Positions 25,138 to 33,298 of a stretch of 64,000 nt of DNA are shown one piece after another. Position 1 is the stretch's first letter, and each line of letters starts with the position of its first letter. The notes beneath the pieces are model-generated. The model was not told where the DNA came from and made no database searches. It saw only the letters and a program-made list of their open reading frames with translations. The DNA lies in contig NZ_JGYV01000006.1 in NCBI RefSeq assembly GCF_000741575.1, positions 1-64,000 on the forward strand, given 5' to 3'. The DNA comes from Bifidobacterium cuniculi. GTDB lineage: Bacteria; Actinomycetota; Actinomycetes; Actinomycetales; Bifidobacteriaceae. The translations under genes and the position numbers were made by a program.

Positions 25138-27531
25138 CTACTTGGTCTCCTCGAACCACTCGCGGGTCTCGCCGTCGGCCAGGGTCACGCGGCCGGTCTC
25201 ACCGGCCATGTGCTTGACGCGGTGGGAGATCTCCTCGTGGCGACCGTGCACCATCGGACGCTGCACCGGGTTGCCCAGGTAGCCGCAGGTGCGCTTGGTC
25301 ACGTTGCACTTGTCCGGGTCGGAGTTGCCGCACTCGGGGCACTTGAAGCCCTCTTCGGTGGGCTCGAAGTCGCCTTCGAAGCCGCACTCGAAGCAATGAT
25401 CGATCGGGGTGTTGGTGCCCAGGTAGCCGATGCCGATGTTGTAGGCGTAATCCCACACGGCTTCCAGCGCCTTCGGGTTGGCCTGCAGGCACGGGAACTC
25501 GCAGTAGTGGATGAAGCCGCCGGCGGCGTACTGCGGGAAGTCCTTCTCGTAGTTGAGCTTCTCCATCGGGGTCGGCTGCAGCCAGACGGGATAGTGGAAG
25601 GAGTTGGTGTAGAAGTCGTGGTCGGTCACGCCCTCGACCTCGCCGAACTTCGCGCGGTCCATGCGGTTGAAGCGGTCGGTCAGGGACTCGGCCGGCGTGG
25701 AGTACACGGAGTAGTGGTAGCCTTCCGCAGCGGCCCACTCGTGGCACAGGTCGTTCATGCGGCGCACGATCTCGAGCGCGAACTCCTTGCCCTGGGGGTC
25801 CCAGCCGTGGTCGCGCATCCAGTTCTTGCCGTAGAACACGGCGGTCGCCTCATACAGGCCGATGTAACCCAGGGAGATGGTGGCGCGCTCGTTGCGGAAC
25901 AGCTGGTCCACGTTGTCGTTGGCTCCGAGGCGGCCGAAGGCGCCGTAGCGGAACAGGGTGGGGGCGTTGACCGGGGTGGCCTGCTTGCAGCGCATGATGC
26001 GGAACTGGAGGGCCTGGTGGGCGGTCTCCATGCGCTCGTCGAAGAGGCGCCAGAAGCGGTCACGGTCGCCGTGGGACTCCAGCGCGATGCGCGGGATGTT
26101 CACGGTGACGACGCCCAGGTTCATGCGGCCGTCCTCGACGTCCTCGCCGGTCTCGGGGTCGATCCAGCCCTGCAGGAAGGAACGGCAGCCCATCGGGGCC
26201 TTGAAGGAGCCGGTGATCTTCACGATGTTCTCGTAGAACACGACGTCCGGATACATGCGCTTGGTGGAGCACTCCAGCGCCAGCTCCTTGAGGTCATAGT
26301 TCGGGTCGCCCTGGTCGGCGTTGACGCCGTGCTTGATGGTGAACACGAGCTTGGGGAAGATGGCGGTGTGGCGATCCTTGCCCAGGCCGCGGATGCGGTT
26401 GAGCAGGATGGCGCGCTGGATCTCGCGGGCGAACCAGTCAGTGCCCAGGCCGAAGCCGACGGTCACGAAGGGCGTCTGGCCGTTGGAGACGCGGTTGGAG
26501 TTGATCTGGTACTCCATGGTCTGCATGGCGTCGTAGATGGCCTTGCGGGTCATGATCTTCGCGTAGACCTCGCGCAGCTGGTCGAGCGGCGGCAGCTCGG
26601 TGTCGAAGGGCTCGTCCATCGGCAGCGGCTCGCGGTTCTCGAAGTGCAGCCAGCGCGGCTCCTGCGCCTTGAGTCCGGCGACCATGTCCTCGGCGACCTC
26701 GACGGGGGTGGAGTCCGGAATCATGGCGTGCGCCATGTCCATGTTCTTGGCGTAGTCGCGCTTGGCGTATTCGGCGAGCATCTCGTCGGCGCGGTTGACG
26801 GTCTGGCCGCCGTACTGGGCGCCGGCGATATCCTTGATGATCTGCGTGATCTGCGTGGCGGCCGTGCCGATGGACTTCGGGGAGTCCATCATGGCGTTGC
26901 CCAGCGCGAAGCCGTGGCGCAGCATGTCGCCGAAGTCGGGCAGCGAGCAGTTGTTCATCGAGGTGAAGGGCGAGTAGTCGGCGTCGTGGAAGTGGATGTC
27001 GCCCTTCATGTGGGCGTTGGCGACGGCTTCCGGCAGCATGGCGAAGGCGGAGGCCTTGGAGACGGCTCCGGCCAGCAGGTCGCGCTGCGTGGCGTAGACG
27101 TTGGAGTCCTTGTTCGCGTTCTCGCGCACCAGCGACTCGTCCTTGTTCACCAGGCGCTTGACGGCTTCGTTGATGTCGGTGACCTTGGCGCGCTGGATGT
27201 CCTTGTCCAGGCGGTAGGTGGTGTAGGTGCGCGCCACCTCGTACAGGTGGTCCTCGATCAGGGCGTGCTCCACGAGGTTCTGGATGTCCTCGATCTTGGC
27301 GGGGCCGTTGTAGCGTTCCTTGATCTCCCCCTCGACCTGGTCGGCGAGGTCGCGGATCAGGCGCTCCTCCTCCGGGCCGACTTCCTTGTCGAGGTCGGCG
27401 AAGGCGCTCTTGACGGCCACCACGATGTTGATCGGGTCGAAGTCGACGATGCGACCGTCCCGCTTCTCCACCAGCACCTTGGCTGCGGTCCTCGGCCTGA
27501 CCTGGATCCCGTCCAGAACATGAGCTTCCAT
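25138..27531 (-). CDS. nrdD: Anaerobic (class III) ribonucleoside-triphosphate reductase
   Basis: 797 residues. An N-terminal ATP-cone (about 15-110; VEKRDGRIVDFDP) senses dATP/ATP. The catalytic barrel follows. The C-terminus has a zinc site (CFECGFEG, then CPECGNSDPDKC) and the glycyl-radical loop RTCGYLGNP, where Gly carries the radical made by NrdG. It reduces ribonucleotides to deoxyribonucleotides without oxygen, fitting an anaerobe. The start at 27531 is chosen because AAAGGA is six bases upstream; ATG 27537 would abut that site. Two NrdR-like boxes lie about 105 and 135 bp upstream. Confidence 0.96.
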   Translation of the reverse strand: MEAHVLDGIQVRPRTAAKVLVEKRDGRIVDFDPINIVVAVKSAFADLDKEVGPEEERLIRDLADQVEGEIKERYNGPAKIEDIQNLVEHALIEDHLYEVARTYTTYRLDKDIQRAKVTDINEAVKRLVNKDESLVRENANKDSNVYATQRDLLAGAVSKASAFAMLPEAVANAHMKGDIHFHDADYSPFTSMNNCSLPDFGDMLRHGFALGNAMMDSPKSIGTAATQITQIIKDIAGAQYGGQTVNRADEMLAEYAKRDYAKNMDMAHAMIPDSTPVEVAEDMVAGLKAQEPRWLHFENREPLPMDEPFDTELPPLDQLREVYAKIMTRKAIYDAMQTMEYQINSNRVSNGQTPFVTVGFGLGTDWFAREIQRAILLNRIRGLGKDRHTAIFPKLVFTIKHGVNADQGDPNYDLKELALECSTKRMYPDVVFYENIVKITGSFKAPMGCRSFLQGWIDPETGEDVEDGRMNLGVVTVNIPRIALESHGDRDRFWRLFDERMETAHQALQFRIMRCKQATPVNAPTLFRYGAFGRLGANDNVDQLFRNERATISLGYIGLYEATAVFYGKNWMRDHGWDPQGKEFALEIVRRMNDLCHEWAAAEGYHYSVYSTPAESLTDRFNRMDRAKFGEVEGVTDHDFYTNSFHYPVWLQPTPMEKLNYEKDFPQYAAGGFIHYCEFPCLQANPKALEAVWDYAYNIGIGYLGTNTPIDHCFECGFEGDFEPTEEGFKCPECGNSDPDKCNVTKRTCGYLGNPVQRPMVHGRHEEISHRVKHMAGETGRVTLADGETREWFEETK

Positions 27532-27635
27532 TCGCATTCCTTTGCTCTCGGGGGCCGGCGTCTCCGCCTGCCCGTTTTGGGCCGCGCTCGACCCTGCACG
27601 GTGAGGGGAGCGCGTTGATGACTGATACGACTCTA

Positions 27636-27682
27636 GCCCTAGATGTAGTGCGACGCGCCGAAAAAACCACAAGATGTCGTGT
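27636..27682 (-). promoter_or_regulatory. Candidate tandem NrdR boxes upstream of nrdD
   Basis: Two 16-mers, CCACAAGATGTCGTGT (27667-27682) and GCCCTAGATGTAGTGC (27636-27651), resemble the NrdR box ACACWATATATWGTGT. They are exactly 31 bp apart start to start, the three-helical-turn spacing usual for NrdR pairs. The first matches clearly, the second weakly. The rest of the 27532-27949 gap shows no gene. Confidence 0.6.
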
Positions 27683-27949
27683 TTCGGGCGTGTCGCAAAG
27701 CCGATTTTCCTTGTGATTCCAGCGAAACCTCCGGGAGCGTCACCGGGTGTGATTCAGGACACGTCCGTCGTCTGTTCGCCGCTCGCAAAGCCCGGTCCAT
27801 TGTGCCGGGAGGCATGGATGGGCAGCGACGTCCGCCGGCGGCGTGACGGCCCGGCGAAACGGCCCCGTCCTTGGGGTTTTCAGCGCAAGGAGTACAACAC
27901 GCCGCGTTCCTGGCTTGAAGATGTCGGATGACTGGTGGAACCTGTTGGT

Positions 27950-29251
27950 ATGGCTTGGAACAATGGATATGTCGCGGGTGCAGCACCCCGCGCGGACATG
28001 CAGGCGGCGGTCCCGGACGCCGCCCGGCCGTTGCCGCAATATGCGCGCGACACCACCCCGGAGAATCCGTGGCCCGTGCATGTGCTCAGCCAGCACTTCC
28101 ACGATGCCGTGGAGCGTTGGCCCGCGACCTGGATCGAGGGGCAGATCACCGAGATCAACGCCCGTCGCGCCACCTCCGTCTACATCACGCTGCGCGACAG
28201 CACGCAGGACGTCTCCATCTCGGTGAGCGGCTTCGGCGCCTTCGCACAGATGGCGCGCGCCTTCAAGCAGGGCGACCGCGTGGTCGTGCACGGCCGCGCC
28301 GACCTGTGGGTGAAGGCGACGCGCCTAAGCTTCCGCGGCGACGACATCCGGCGCATCGGCACCGGCGACCTCAAGGAGCAGATCGACCAGCTGCGCATGA
28401 AGCTCAAGGGCGAGGGCCTGTTCGACGAGTCGAACAAGGTGCCGCTGCCGGAGTTCCCGCGCACCATCGGCCTGGTGTGCGGACCGGGCGCACGCGCCGA
28501 GGGCGACGTCATCACGAACGTGCGGCTGCGTTGGCCCACCGTGCGCTTCAAGCTGCAGTACACGCACGTACAGGGCCCGCAGTGCCCGCCGGAGGTCATC
28601 GCGGCCATCCAGGCGCTGGACGCCGACCCGGAGGTGGACGTGATCATCGTGGCCCGCGGCGGCGGCGCCTTCGAGGACCTCATCGGCTTCTCCGACGAGG
28701 GCGTGGTGCGTGCCACCGCCGCCTGCGTCACGCCGATCATCTCCGCGATCGGCCACGAGGACGACTGGACGCTCATCGACCTGGCGGCCGACGTGCGCGC
28801 CTCCACCCCCACCGACGCCGCCAAGCGCGTCGTGCCGGACGTACACGAACAGCAGCAGCTCATCGCGAACGCCATCGGCGCCATGCGCATGCGCATCGGC
28901 GCCATGGTGGACAACGAGATGCGGCTCATCGAAGGCTACGCCAACCGTCCGAGTCTCACCCAGCCGCAGACCATGCTGGAACGCTACGAGCGCGAGATCA
29001 CGGACGCCACGCAGACCATGCGCATCGGCCTGACCCGCGTCATCGACGAGGAGCAGCTGCGCGTGGAAAAGCTCAAGGCCACGCTCACCGCCCTCTCGCC
29101 GCAGTCCACGCTCGACCGCGGCTACGCCGTCGTGCAGGGCGTCGACGGCCACGTAATCGACGACGCCTCCGACATCGCGGTCGGCGACGAACTGACGATC
29201 ACCCTGCGCGCCGGCGGCGTCGTGGCGCAGGCACAATCCGTCACGCAGTAG
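27950..29251 (+). CDS. xseA: Exodeoxyribonuclease VII large subunit
   Basis: About 433 residues. An N-terminal OB-fold (about 35-130; VERWPATWIEGQITEI) binds single-stranded DNA, followed by the catalytic core with PRTIGLVCGPGARAEGDV, DVIIVARGGGAFEDL and ISAIGHEDDWTLIDL, which are diagnostic for XseA. It ends with a coiled-coil stretch and STLDRGYAVV. With XseB it degrades single-stranded DNA into short oligonucleotides in repair. ATG 27950 is used; a GTG at 27935 is possible. xseB follows 108 bp later. Confidence 0.93.
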   Translation: MAWNNGYVAGAAPRADMQAAVPDAARPLPQYARDTTPENPWPVHVLSQHFHDAVERWPATWIEGQITEINARRATSVYITLRDSTQDVSISVSGFGAFAQMARAFKQGDRVVVHGRADLWVKATRLSFRGDDIRRIGTGDLKEQIDQLRMKLKGEGLFDESNKVPLPEFPRTIGLVCGPGARAEGDVITNVRLRWPTVRFKLQYTHVQGPQCPPEVIAAIQALDADPEVDVIIVARGGGAFEDLIGFSDEGVVRATAACVTPIISAIGHEDDWTLIDLAADVRASTPTDAAKRVVPDVHEQQQLIANAIGAMRMRIGAMVDNEMRLIEGYANRPSLTQPQTMLERYEREITDATQTMRIGLTRVIDEEQLRVEKLKATLTALSPQSTLDRGYAVVQGVDGHVIDDASDIAVGDELTITLRAGGVVAQAQSVTQ

Positions 29252-29359
29252 ACGGCATCCCCTGCCGAGTAGCCGCCAACCAGCGGCCGACCGGCACCAA
29301 ACCGAGAACGACCCATCAGCAACGGCCCGCCAACCGGGCACCAACGGGAAGGAAACACC

Positions 29360-29677
29360 ATGGCCGAGGAGACCATCATCGAGGAGCAGGAAACCGTCGA
29401 GACGCCGCAGGCGGCGTCGAGCCTGACGCAGGAGGAGCGCGACGCCATCGCGCAGATGCCGTACGAGGAGGCGCGCGACAAGCTCATCCAGGCCGTGCGC
29501 GCGCTGGAAAACGGCGGTCTGAGCCTCGACCAGTCGATGCGCCAGTGGGAGATCGGCGAGGCCCTCGCCCAGCGCGCCCAGTCGGTGCTCGCCAGCGTGC
29601 GCGCCCGCCTCGACGCCGCCCAGCAGGAGCAGGCCGCCACCGCCGACACCGCCGGCACCCAGGCGAACCTGCAGTAA
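29360..29677 (+). CDS. xseB: Exodeoxyribonuclease VII small subunit
   Basis: 105 residues. The core PYEEARDKLIQAVRALENGG, then SLDQSMRQWEIGEALAQRA, is the XseB helical hairpin that wraps XseA. The N- and C-terminal tails are longer than the usual 70-80 residue protein and are Glu- and Ala/Gln-rich. GGAAGGAAACACC precedes the ATG. It is downstream of xseA in the same operon. Confidence 0.93.
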   Translation: MAEETIIEEQETVETPQAASSLTQEERDAIAQMPYEEARDKLIQAVRALENGGLSLDQSMRQWEIGEALAQRAQSVLASVRARLDAAQQEQAATADTAGTQANLQ

Positions 29678-29684
29678 GCACCCA

Positions 29685-29740
29685 TGTCGCCCCTTCTGGA
29701 AAAGTCACGGAAAAACGAGATGTTCCCAGAAGGGGCGACA
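29685..29740. repeat. Inverted repeat P6 with 15-bp perfect arms after xseB
   Basis: TGTCGCCCCTTCTGG and CCAGAAGGGGCGACA flank a 26-base loop containing TCACGGAAAAACGAGA, the shared core. It lies between the convergent xseB and EEP genes and can serve both as a terminator. Confidence 0.85.
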
Positions 29741-29745
29741 GCCAG

Positions 29746-30765
29746 CTACTCCCCCACCTTCGGGAACTGCAGGGTGGCCAGCAGGGCACGGTGGTCGGAA
29801 CCGGCGATCGTCTTCGCCTCCACCTGCCCCACCGTCACGTCCTTGCCGACGACGATGTGGTCGAGGCAGACGCCTGCGGGCACCATCTTGCGGTCCATCG
29901 GCCAGGTGAACACCATGCCGTGGCCGCTGGCGACGGTGGCGTCCTGGTAGTCGGCGCCGAGCATGTGCCGGAAGACGGCATGGTCGGTGGTGGCGTTGAA
30001 GTCGCCCATGAGCACGTAACCGCCCTTGCCGGTGAGCGTGCGCAGTTCGTCCACCGACGTGCTCCACTGCTTCCAGGTGGCCGGGTTCGGCGAGGTGGTG
30101 TGCACGCTGACGAAGCGCTCGAAGAGCCGCCCCTGGTCGAAGGCGACGGTGCCGGCGGGCATGAAGGACGCACTGGAGTTGAATTCGGCGTCCTGCGGGC
30201 TGTCCAGCGGCGTGGCCGACCACAGGCCGTTGCCGTACACGCCGTCCGAGGAGGCGACCACCGAATACGGCAGCAGCATGGACAGGCCGGCCTCCTCCAG
30301 CTTGGCGACGAAGTCGTCGGTGGTTTCCTGCAGCGCGAGCACCTCGACATGCTGGTCGCGCACGAGGTCCACGATCTGGCCGGCGTCGGCCTGCCCCTTG
30401 TAGACGTTCGCCGTCATGACGCGTGCCACGTTGTCCGTGGTGTCGGCGCGCGGCCGGGACATCGCCTGCAAGGTGTCGGTGCCCAGGGAGGGGCCGTTGA
30501 CGAAGTAGGGCATCTGCCAGGACACCTCGAGGGCGATGCAGCCGGCCGCCACGAGGAGGGTGAACCAGCGGTGGGTGATCAGGGAGAGGATGGCGGCGAG
30601 CAATGCCACTACCGTGAACCACGGGGTGGCGGCCACGATGACGGGCACCCACGGCAGGGTCTGCAGGGACATCGGCAGCAGGCGGGCGGCGCACCCGAGC
30701 ACGGCGACGAGGGCGAAGAGCGCGGCGAGCGCCTCGAGGATACGATGGCGGCGTTGCAAAGCCAA
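29746..30765 (-). CDS. Membrane-anchored endonuclease/exonuclease/phosphatase family protein
   Basis: About 339 residues. Three hydrophobic helices occupy the first 100 residues, then an EEP (DNase I-like) domain follows: VMTANVYKGQAD, ALQETTDDFVAKL with the catalytic Glu, VLMGDFNATTDH (Asp/Asn pair), and the terminal SDHRALLATL (Asp-His). The family hydrolyses phosphodiester or phosphate ester bonds, and the active site should face outside. The start TTG 30765 is chosen because AAGGAGG lies six bases upstream. An ATG at 30834 has no ribosome site. Confidence 0.8.
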   Translation of the reverse strand: MALQRRHRILEALAALFALVAVLGCAARLLPMSLQTLPWVPVIVAATPWFTVVALLAAILSLITHRWFTLLVAAGCIALEVSWQMPYFVNGPSLGTDTLQAMSRPRADTTDNVARVMTANVYKGQADAGQIVDLVRDQHVEVLALQETTDDFVAKLEEAGLSMLLPYSVVASSDGVYGNGLWSATPLDSPQDAEFNSSASFMPAGTVAFDQGRLFERFVSVHTTSPNPATWKQWSTSVDELRTLTGKGGYVLMGDFNATTDHAVFRHMLGADYQDATVASGHGMVFTWPMDRKMVPAGVCLDHIVVGKDVTVGQVEAKTIAGSDHRALLATLQFPKVGE

Positions 30766-30800
30766 AAGCGGCCTCCTTTTCGGTGGCGGATGGACTCCAG

Positions 30801-30954
30801 GCCGGCAGTGTCGGCCCCACGAATATGCGACCATCCCCGATCGACTCGGGAACGATCAAAGGCACCGATGTCGGGCCTGCGAACGCTCGGCCGCCTCGTG
30901 GCCGGTGATGCCTGCGCGTCGCAGCCCGGTCGGGCCCACGAATGCGTGAACCAT
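30801..30954. repeat. Three imperfect direct repeats, about 60-bp period
   Basis: Units beginning near 30801, 30861 and 30919 share a degenerate (G)TCGGGCCCACGAA(T/C)GCG block, two of them followed by ACCATCC. They occupy the region upstream of the EEP gene. Repeats are about 70-80% alike by eye. Function is unknown. The remainder of 30766-31092 shows only the tRNA promoter. Confidence 0.45.
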
Positions 30955-31074
30955 CCATGTGACAGATATGACACTAGTCGGTCGCACCGCCCACGTGCAT
31001 CATTCCTTGGGCTGATTCACGCCTGTTTCATGCAACGTTTCACGAATGTGTGGTGCCTCGGCCGCATCGTGGTG

Positions 31075-31080
31075 TATAAT
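31075..31080 (+). promoter_or_regulatory. -10 box (TATAAT) of tRNA-Arg
   Basis: A perfect TATAAT ends 12 bases before the mature tRNA 5' end. No good -35 is evident. Confidence 0.6.
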
Positions 31081-31092
31081 GTCAGCTTGTGC

Positions 31093-31165
31093 GCCCTGGT
31101 AGCTCAGTGGATAGAGCACCGCTCTCCTAAAGCGGGTGTCGCGCGTTCGAATCGCGTCTGGGGCA
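31093..31165 (+). tRNA. tRNA-Arg (anticodon CCT)
   Basis: A complete cloverleaf: acceptor GCCCTGG / CTGGGGC, D-arm GCTC...GAGC, anticodon stem CCGCT/AGCGG with loop CTCCTAA (anticodon CCT, reads AGG), variable GTGTC, T-arm GCGCG-TTCGAAT-CGCGT, discriminator A. CCA is not encoded. A GTTTTTACGG-containing stretch and then a giant palindrome follow. Confidence 0.95.
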
Positions 31166-31199
31166 CTGCATCTCCCCGGGGATTTCTCGTTTTTACGGT

Positions 31200-31318
31200 G
31201 ATTGGCTTCGGAGAGTCGTTTTTGGGCGATACCCCCCAGCATGGGTGTTGGAAAATGGCCATTTTCCAACACCCATGCTTGGGGGGTATCGCCCAAAAAC
31301 GACTCTCCGAAGCCAATC
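31200..31318. repeat. Giant near-perfect palindrome P7 (about 59-bp arms, no loop)
   Basis: The 119 bases read as their own reverse complement except for one extra base in the right half. The centre is ATGGCCAT near 31258. The outer ends are the 20-mer element (ATTGGCTTCGGAGAGTCG / CGACTCTCCGAAGCCAAT). It is flanked by copies of the other core at 31178-31197 (TTTCTCGTTTTTACGG) and 31393-31411 (CCGAAAAACGAGAG). No gene is seen between the tRNA and 31480. Confidence 0.92.
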
Positions 31319-31479
31319 TCACCCTTGCAGGCCCCCTCCACCTTGGATTCCAGGCAACATCCTCGCTCCCAGTGCCTGTTCCAACGCAGTGAAACCGAAA
31401 AACGAGAGATTCGCGGAGCGGCAGGACCGCTTCGACTACGCTGGAAAATCGAAACCGCATATGGAAAGGCTGGCCGACG

Positions 31480-32190
31480 ATGACGATGGCGACTTGCGGC
31501 ACGGTGACCGCACTGACATTGGGACTTCCCGCATCCTGCGCGGTCCCGGAGGCAAAGGGCGCCCTGCCCAAGGGCGTGTTCGTGGCGAAGGCGCCGGCAT
31601 CGGCAAAGACCAAGCAGCATCTGGCCCATGACGTAGCGCGCATCGTGATGCTCGCCCTGCTGCGCCCCGCGAACACGGGACTCGAGGCCGGCACCCGCAT
31701 CCCCGAGGTGCTGGTCATGGGCCTGGAACTGGCGGACGGCACCCACGAAGCACCGCAGGACGTGGTGGGGCTGATCGCCGCACAGCGCAAGTCGGGCATG
31801 CTGTTCGCCTGCACGCGAACCCATCCCGACCTCGGCGACCAGGTGGCCTTCGCCGTGCGACGCGCCCTGCCCGGCCGCGCCGGTCACACCCCCACCTACC
31901 ACGTCTACGTCACCGACTGGCAGCCTGCCGCCGACGCCCACCTGACCATCGCCGGCACCACCATGGACGCCCTCTTCGACTCCCTGTGCTCACAGGTGAT
32001 CCTCGGCACCCCGGACGCCGAGAACCTGGACGAACGCATCGCCCGCGCCCAACGCATCACGCAGCTCGAGGCGGACATCGCCAAGCTCACCGCCGACCAC
32101 CAACGCGCCAAGAACCCCCAGGTCCGCAACCAGGCCTATGCGAAGCTGCACAAGGCGAAGCAGGAGCTGGAAGCGCTGCAGAGCGCCTGA
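31480..32190 (+). CDS. DUF4391-like protein
   Basis: 236 residues, soluble. The N-terminal half (ALLRPANTGLEAGTRIPEVL, later FAVRRALPGRAGHTPTYHVY) and the C-terminal coiled coil (EADIAKLTADHQRAKNPQ, AKLHKAKQELEAL) fit the DUF4391 family as I recall it. That family is often encoded beside helicases or type III restriction genes. None of those is here, so it may be an orphan. AAAGG is ten bases before the ATG. Its last codon and stop lie inside palindrome P8, so the 3' end of the gene is part of that structure. Confidence 0.7.
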   Translation: MTMATCGTVTALTLGLPASCAVPEAKGALPKGVFVAKAPASAKTKQHLAHDVARIVMLALLRPANTGLEAGTRIPEVLVMGLELADGTHEAPQDVVGLIAAQRKSGMLFACTRTHPDLGDQVAFAVRRALPGRAGHTPTYHVYVTDWQPAADAHLTIAGTTMDALFDSLCSQVILGTPDAENLDERIARAQRITQLEADIAKLTADHQRAKNPQVRNQAYAKLHKAKQELEALQSA

Positions 32191-32275
32191 GAAACCTCTC
32201 GTTTTTCCGTGACTTTTCTCGGGGAGGGGCGCCCCTCCCCGAGAAAAGTCACGGAAAAACGAGAGGTTTCTCAGG
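32186..32275. repeat. 90-bp perfect palindrome P8 (45-bp arms, no loop)
   Basis: Bases 32186-32230 and 32231-32275 are exact reverse complements. Each arm contains the shared core (TCACGGAAAAACGAGAGGTT and its inverse). The left arm includes the TGA stop of the DUF4391-like gene. The right arm lies 28 bp from the stop of the convergent Ppx/GppA gene. It is a bidirectional terminator candidate and the most perfect member of the family. Confidence 0.95.
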
Positions 32276-32302
32276 GCATGGCCAAACAGGCCCCGCAGAA
32301 AC

Positions 32303-33268
32303 TCAGAACCCGAACCTCGTGCGGCCATATTGGTCGAGCCAGCGCAGGATCGCCCCCTCGCGCAAGGCCCACGGGCACACCTCGATCTCCTCGATGCCCA
32401 AGGCATCCATGACCTCCACGGCCACGATGCCCGCACCCACGATCGTCTTCGCACGGTCCTGCGTGATACCTGGCAAGGCGGCACGCTGGGCGGGTTCGAT
32501 CGCCGCCAGGCGCGGCAGCCAATCCTCCAACTGGGAATGCTGCACCACCAGCGCGTCCTCGCGGCCCGACTGGTGCAGTACCGAACCCGCCAGGCGCGCC
32601 AGGGAACGAATCGCCTTCGACGTGCCCACCGCATGCGAGGAGAAATCCTCACGCGGTACCGCATCCACCACGGGCGCGATCATCTTGCGCACCTTCTTGC
32701 GCGCCGCCGCCACGTCCTTCGCACTGCCCATGCCGCCAGGCAGGAAGTCGCGCGTCACGACGCCCGCACCGGCCCGCGAACTGGCCGCGATCGCCGGCTC
32801 CTCATCATCGCCCAGCGCCACCTCCAAGGAGCCGCCGCCGATGTCGATCACCAGCAGGCGCCCCGCATCCCAGCCGTACCAGCGACGCGCCGCCAGGAAA
32901 GTCAGGCGCGCCTCGTCGTCGCCGGACAGCACCGTCACGCGCTGCCCGATCGCCTCCTCGATCCGGTGGATGATCCTGTTGCCGTTCGGTGCCTCATGGA
33001 TTGCCGAGGTCGCCAGCGCCAGCAGCTGCGAGATCTTGTACTGCTCCGCCAGGCGCATCGCCTCGTCGACCGCCGCCAGCAGCGCCTCGACGCCCGACTT
33101 CCTGATGCTGCCGTCGTCCTTGGTGTAGTCCATGAGCCGCACCGTCGTCTTGCAGCTGGCCTCTGGCTCGGGACGCGCGCCCAGCACCGCGTCCACGATG
33201 AGCATGTGTACCGTGTTCGAGCCGATGTCCAGCACGCCCAGCCGGGTCGCCTTCAGCTTGATGTTCAT
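32303..33268 (-). CDS. Ppx/GppA family phosphatase (exopolyphosphatase / pppGpp hydrolase type)
   Basis: 321 residues of the actin-like ATPase fold. VLDIGSNTVHMLIVD is the first phosphate-binding loop, ALATSAIHEAPNGN matches the family, LLVIDIGGGSLEVALG is the second phosphate loop, and KTIVGAGIVAVEVMDALG lies near the end. The short form lacks the C-terminal HD-like domains of E. coli Ppx, which is common in actinobacteria. It cleaves terminal phosphate from polyphosphate or pppGpp. AAAGGA precedes the ATG. Confidence 0.9.
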   Translation of the reverse strand: MNIKLKATRLGVLDIGSNTVHMLIVDAVLGARPEPEASCKTTVRLMDYTKDDGSIRKSGVEALLAAVDEAMRLAEQYKISQLLALATSAIHEAPNGNRIIHRIEEAIGQRVTVLSGDDEARLTFLAARRWYGWDAGRLLVIDIGGGSLEVALGDDEEPAIAASSRAGAGVVTRDFLPGGMGSAKDVAAARKKVRKMIAPVVDAVPREDFSSHAVGTSKAIRSLARLAGSVLHQSGREDALVVQHSQLEDWLPRLAAIEPAQRAALPGITQDRAKTIVGAGIVAVEVMDALGIEEIEVCPWALREGAILRWLDQYGRTRFGF

Positions 33269-33298
33269 GACTGCGTCCTTTCCGTCCTGCGACGTGCC

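Noticed and set aside
31093-31480. tRNA-Arg as attachment site of an integrated island ending at the DUF4391 gene
   Set aside because: No integrase and no direct repeat of the tRNA 3' end was found downstream in the window.
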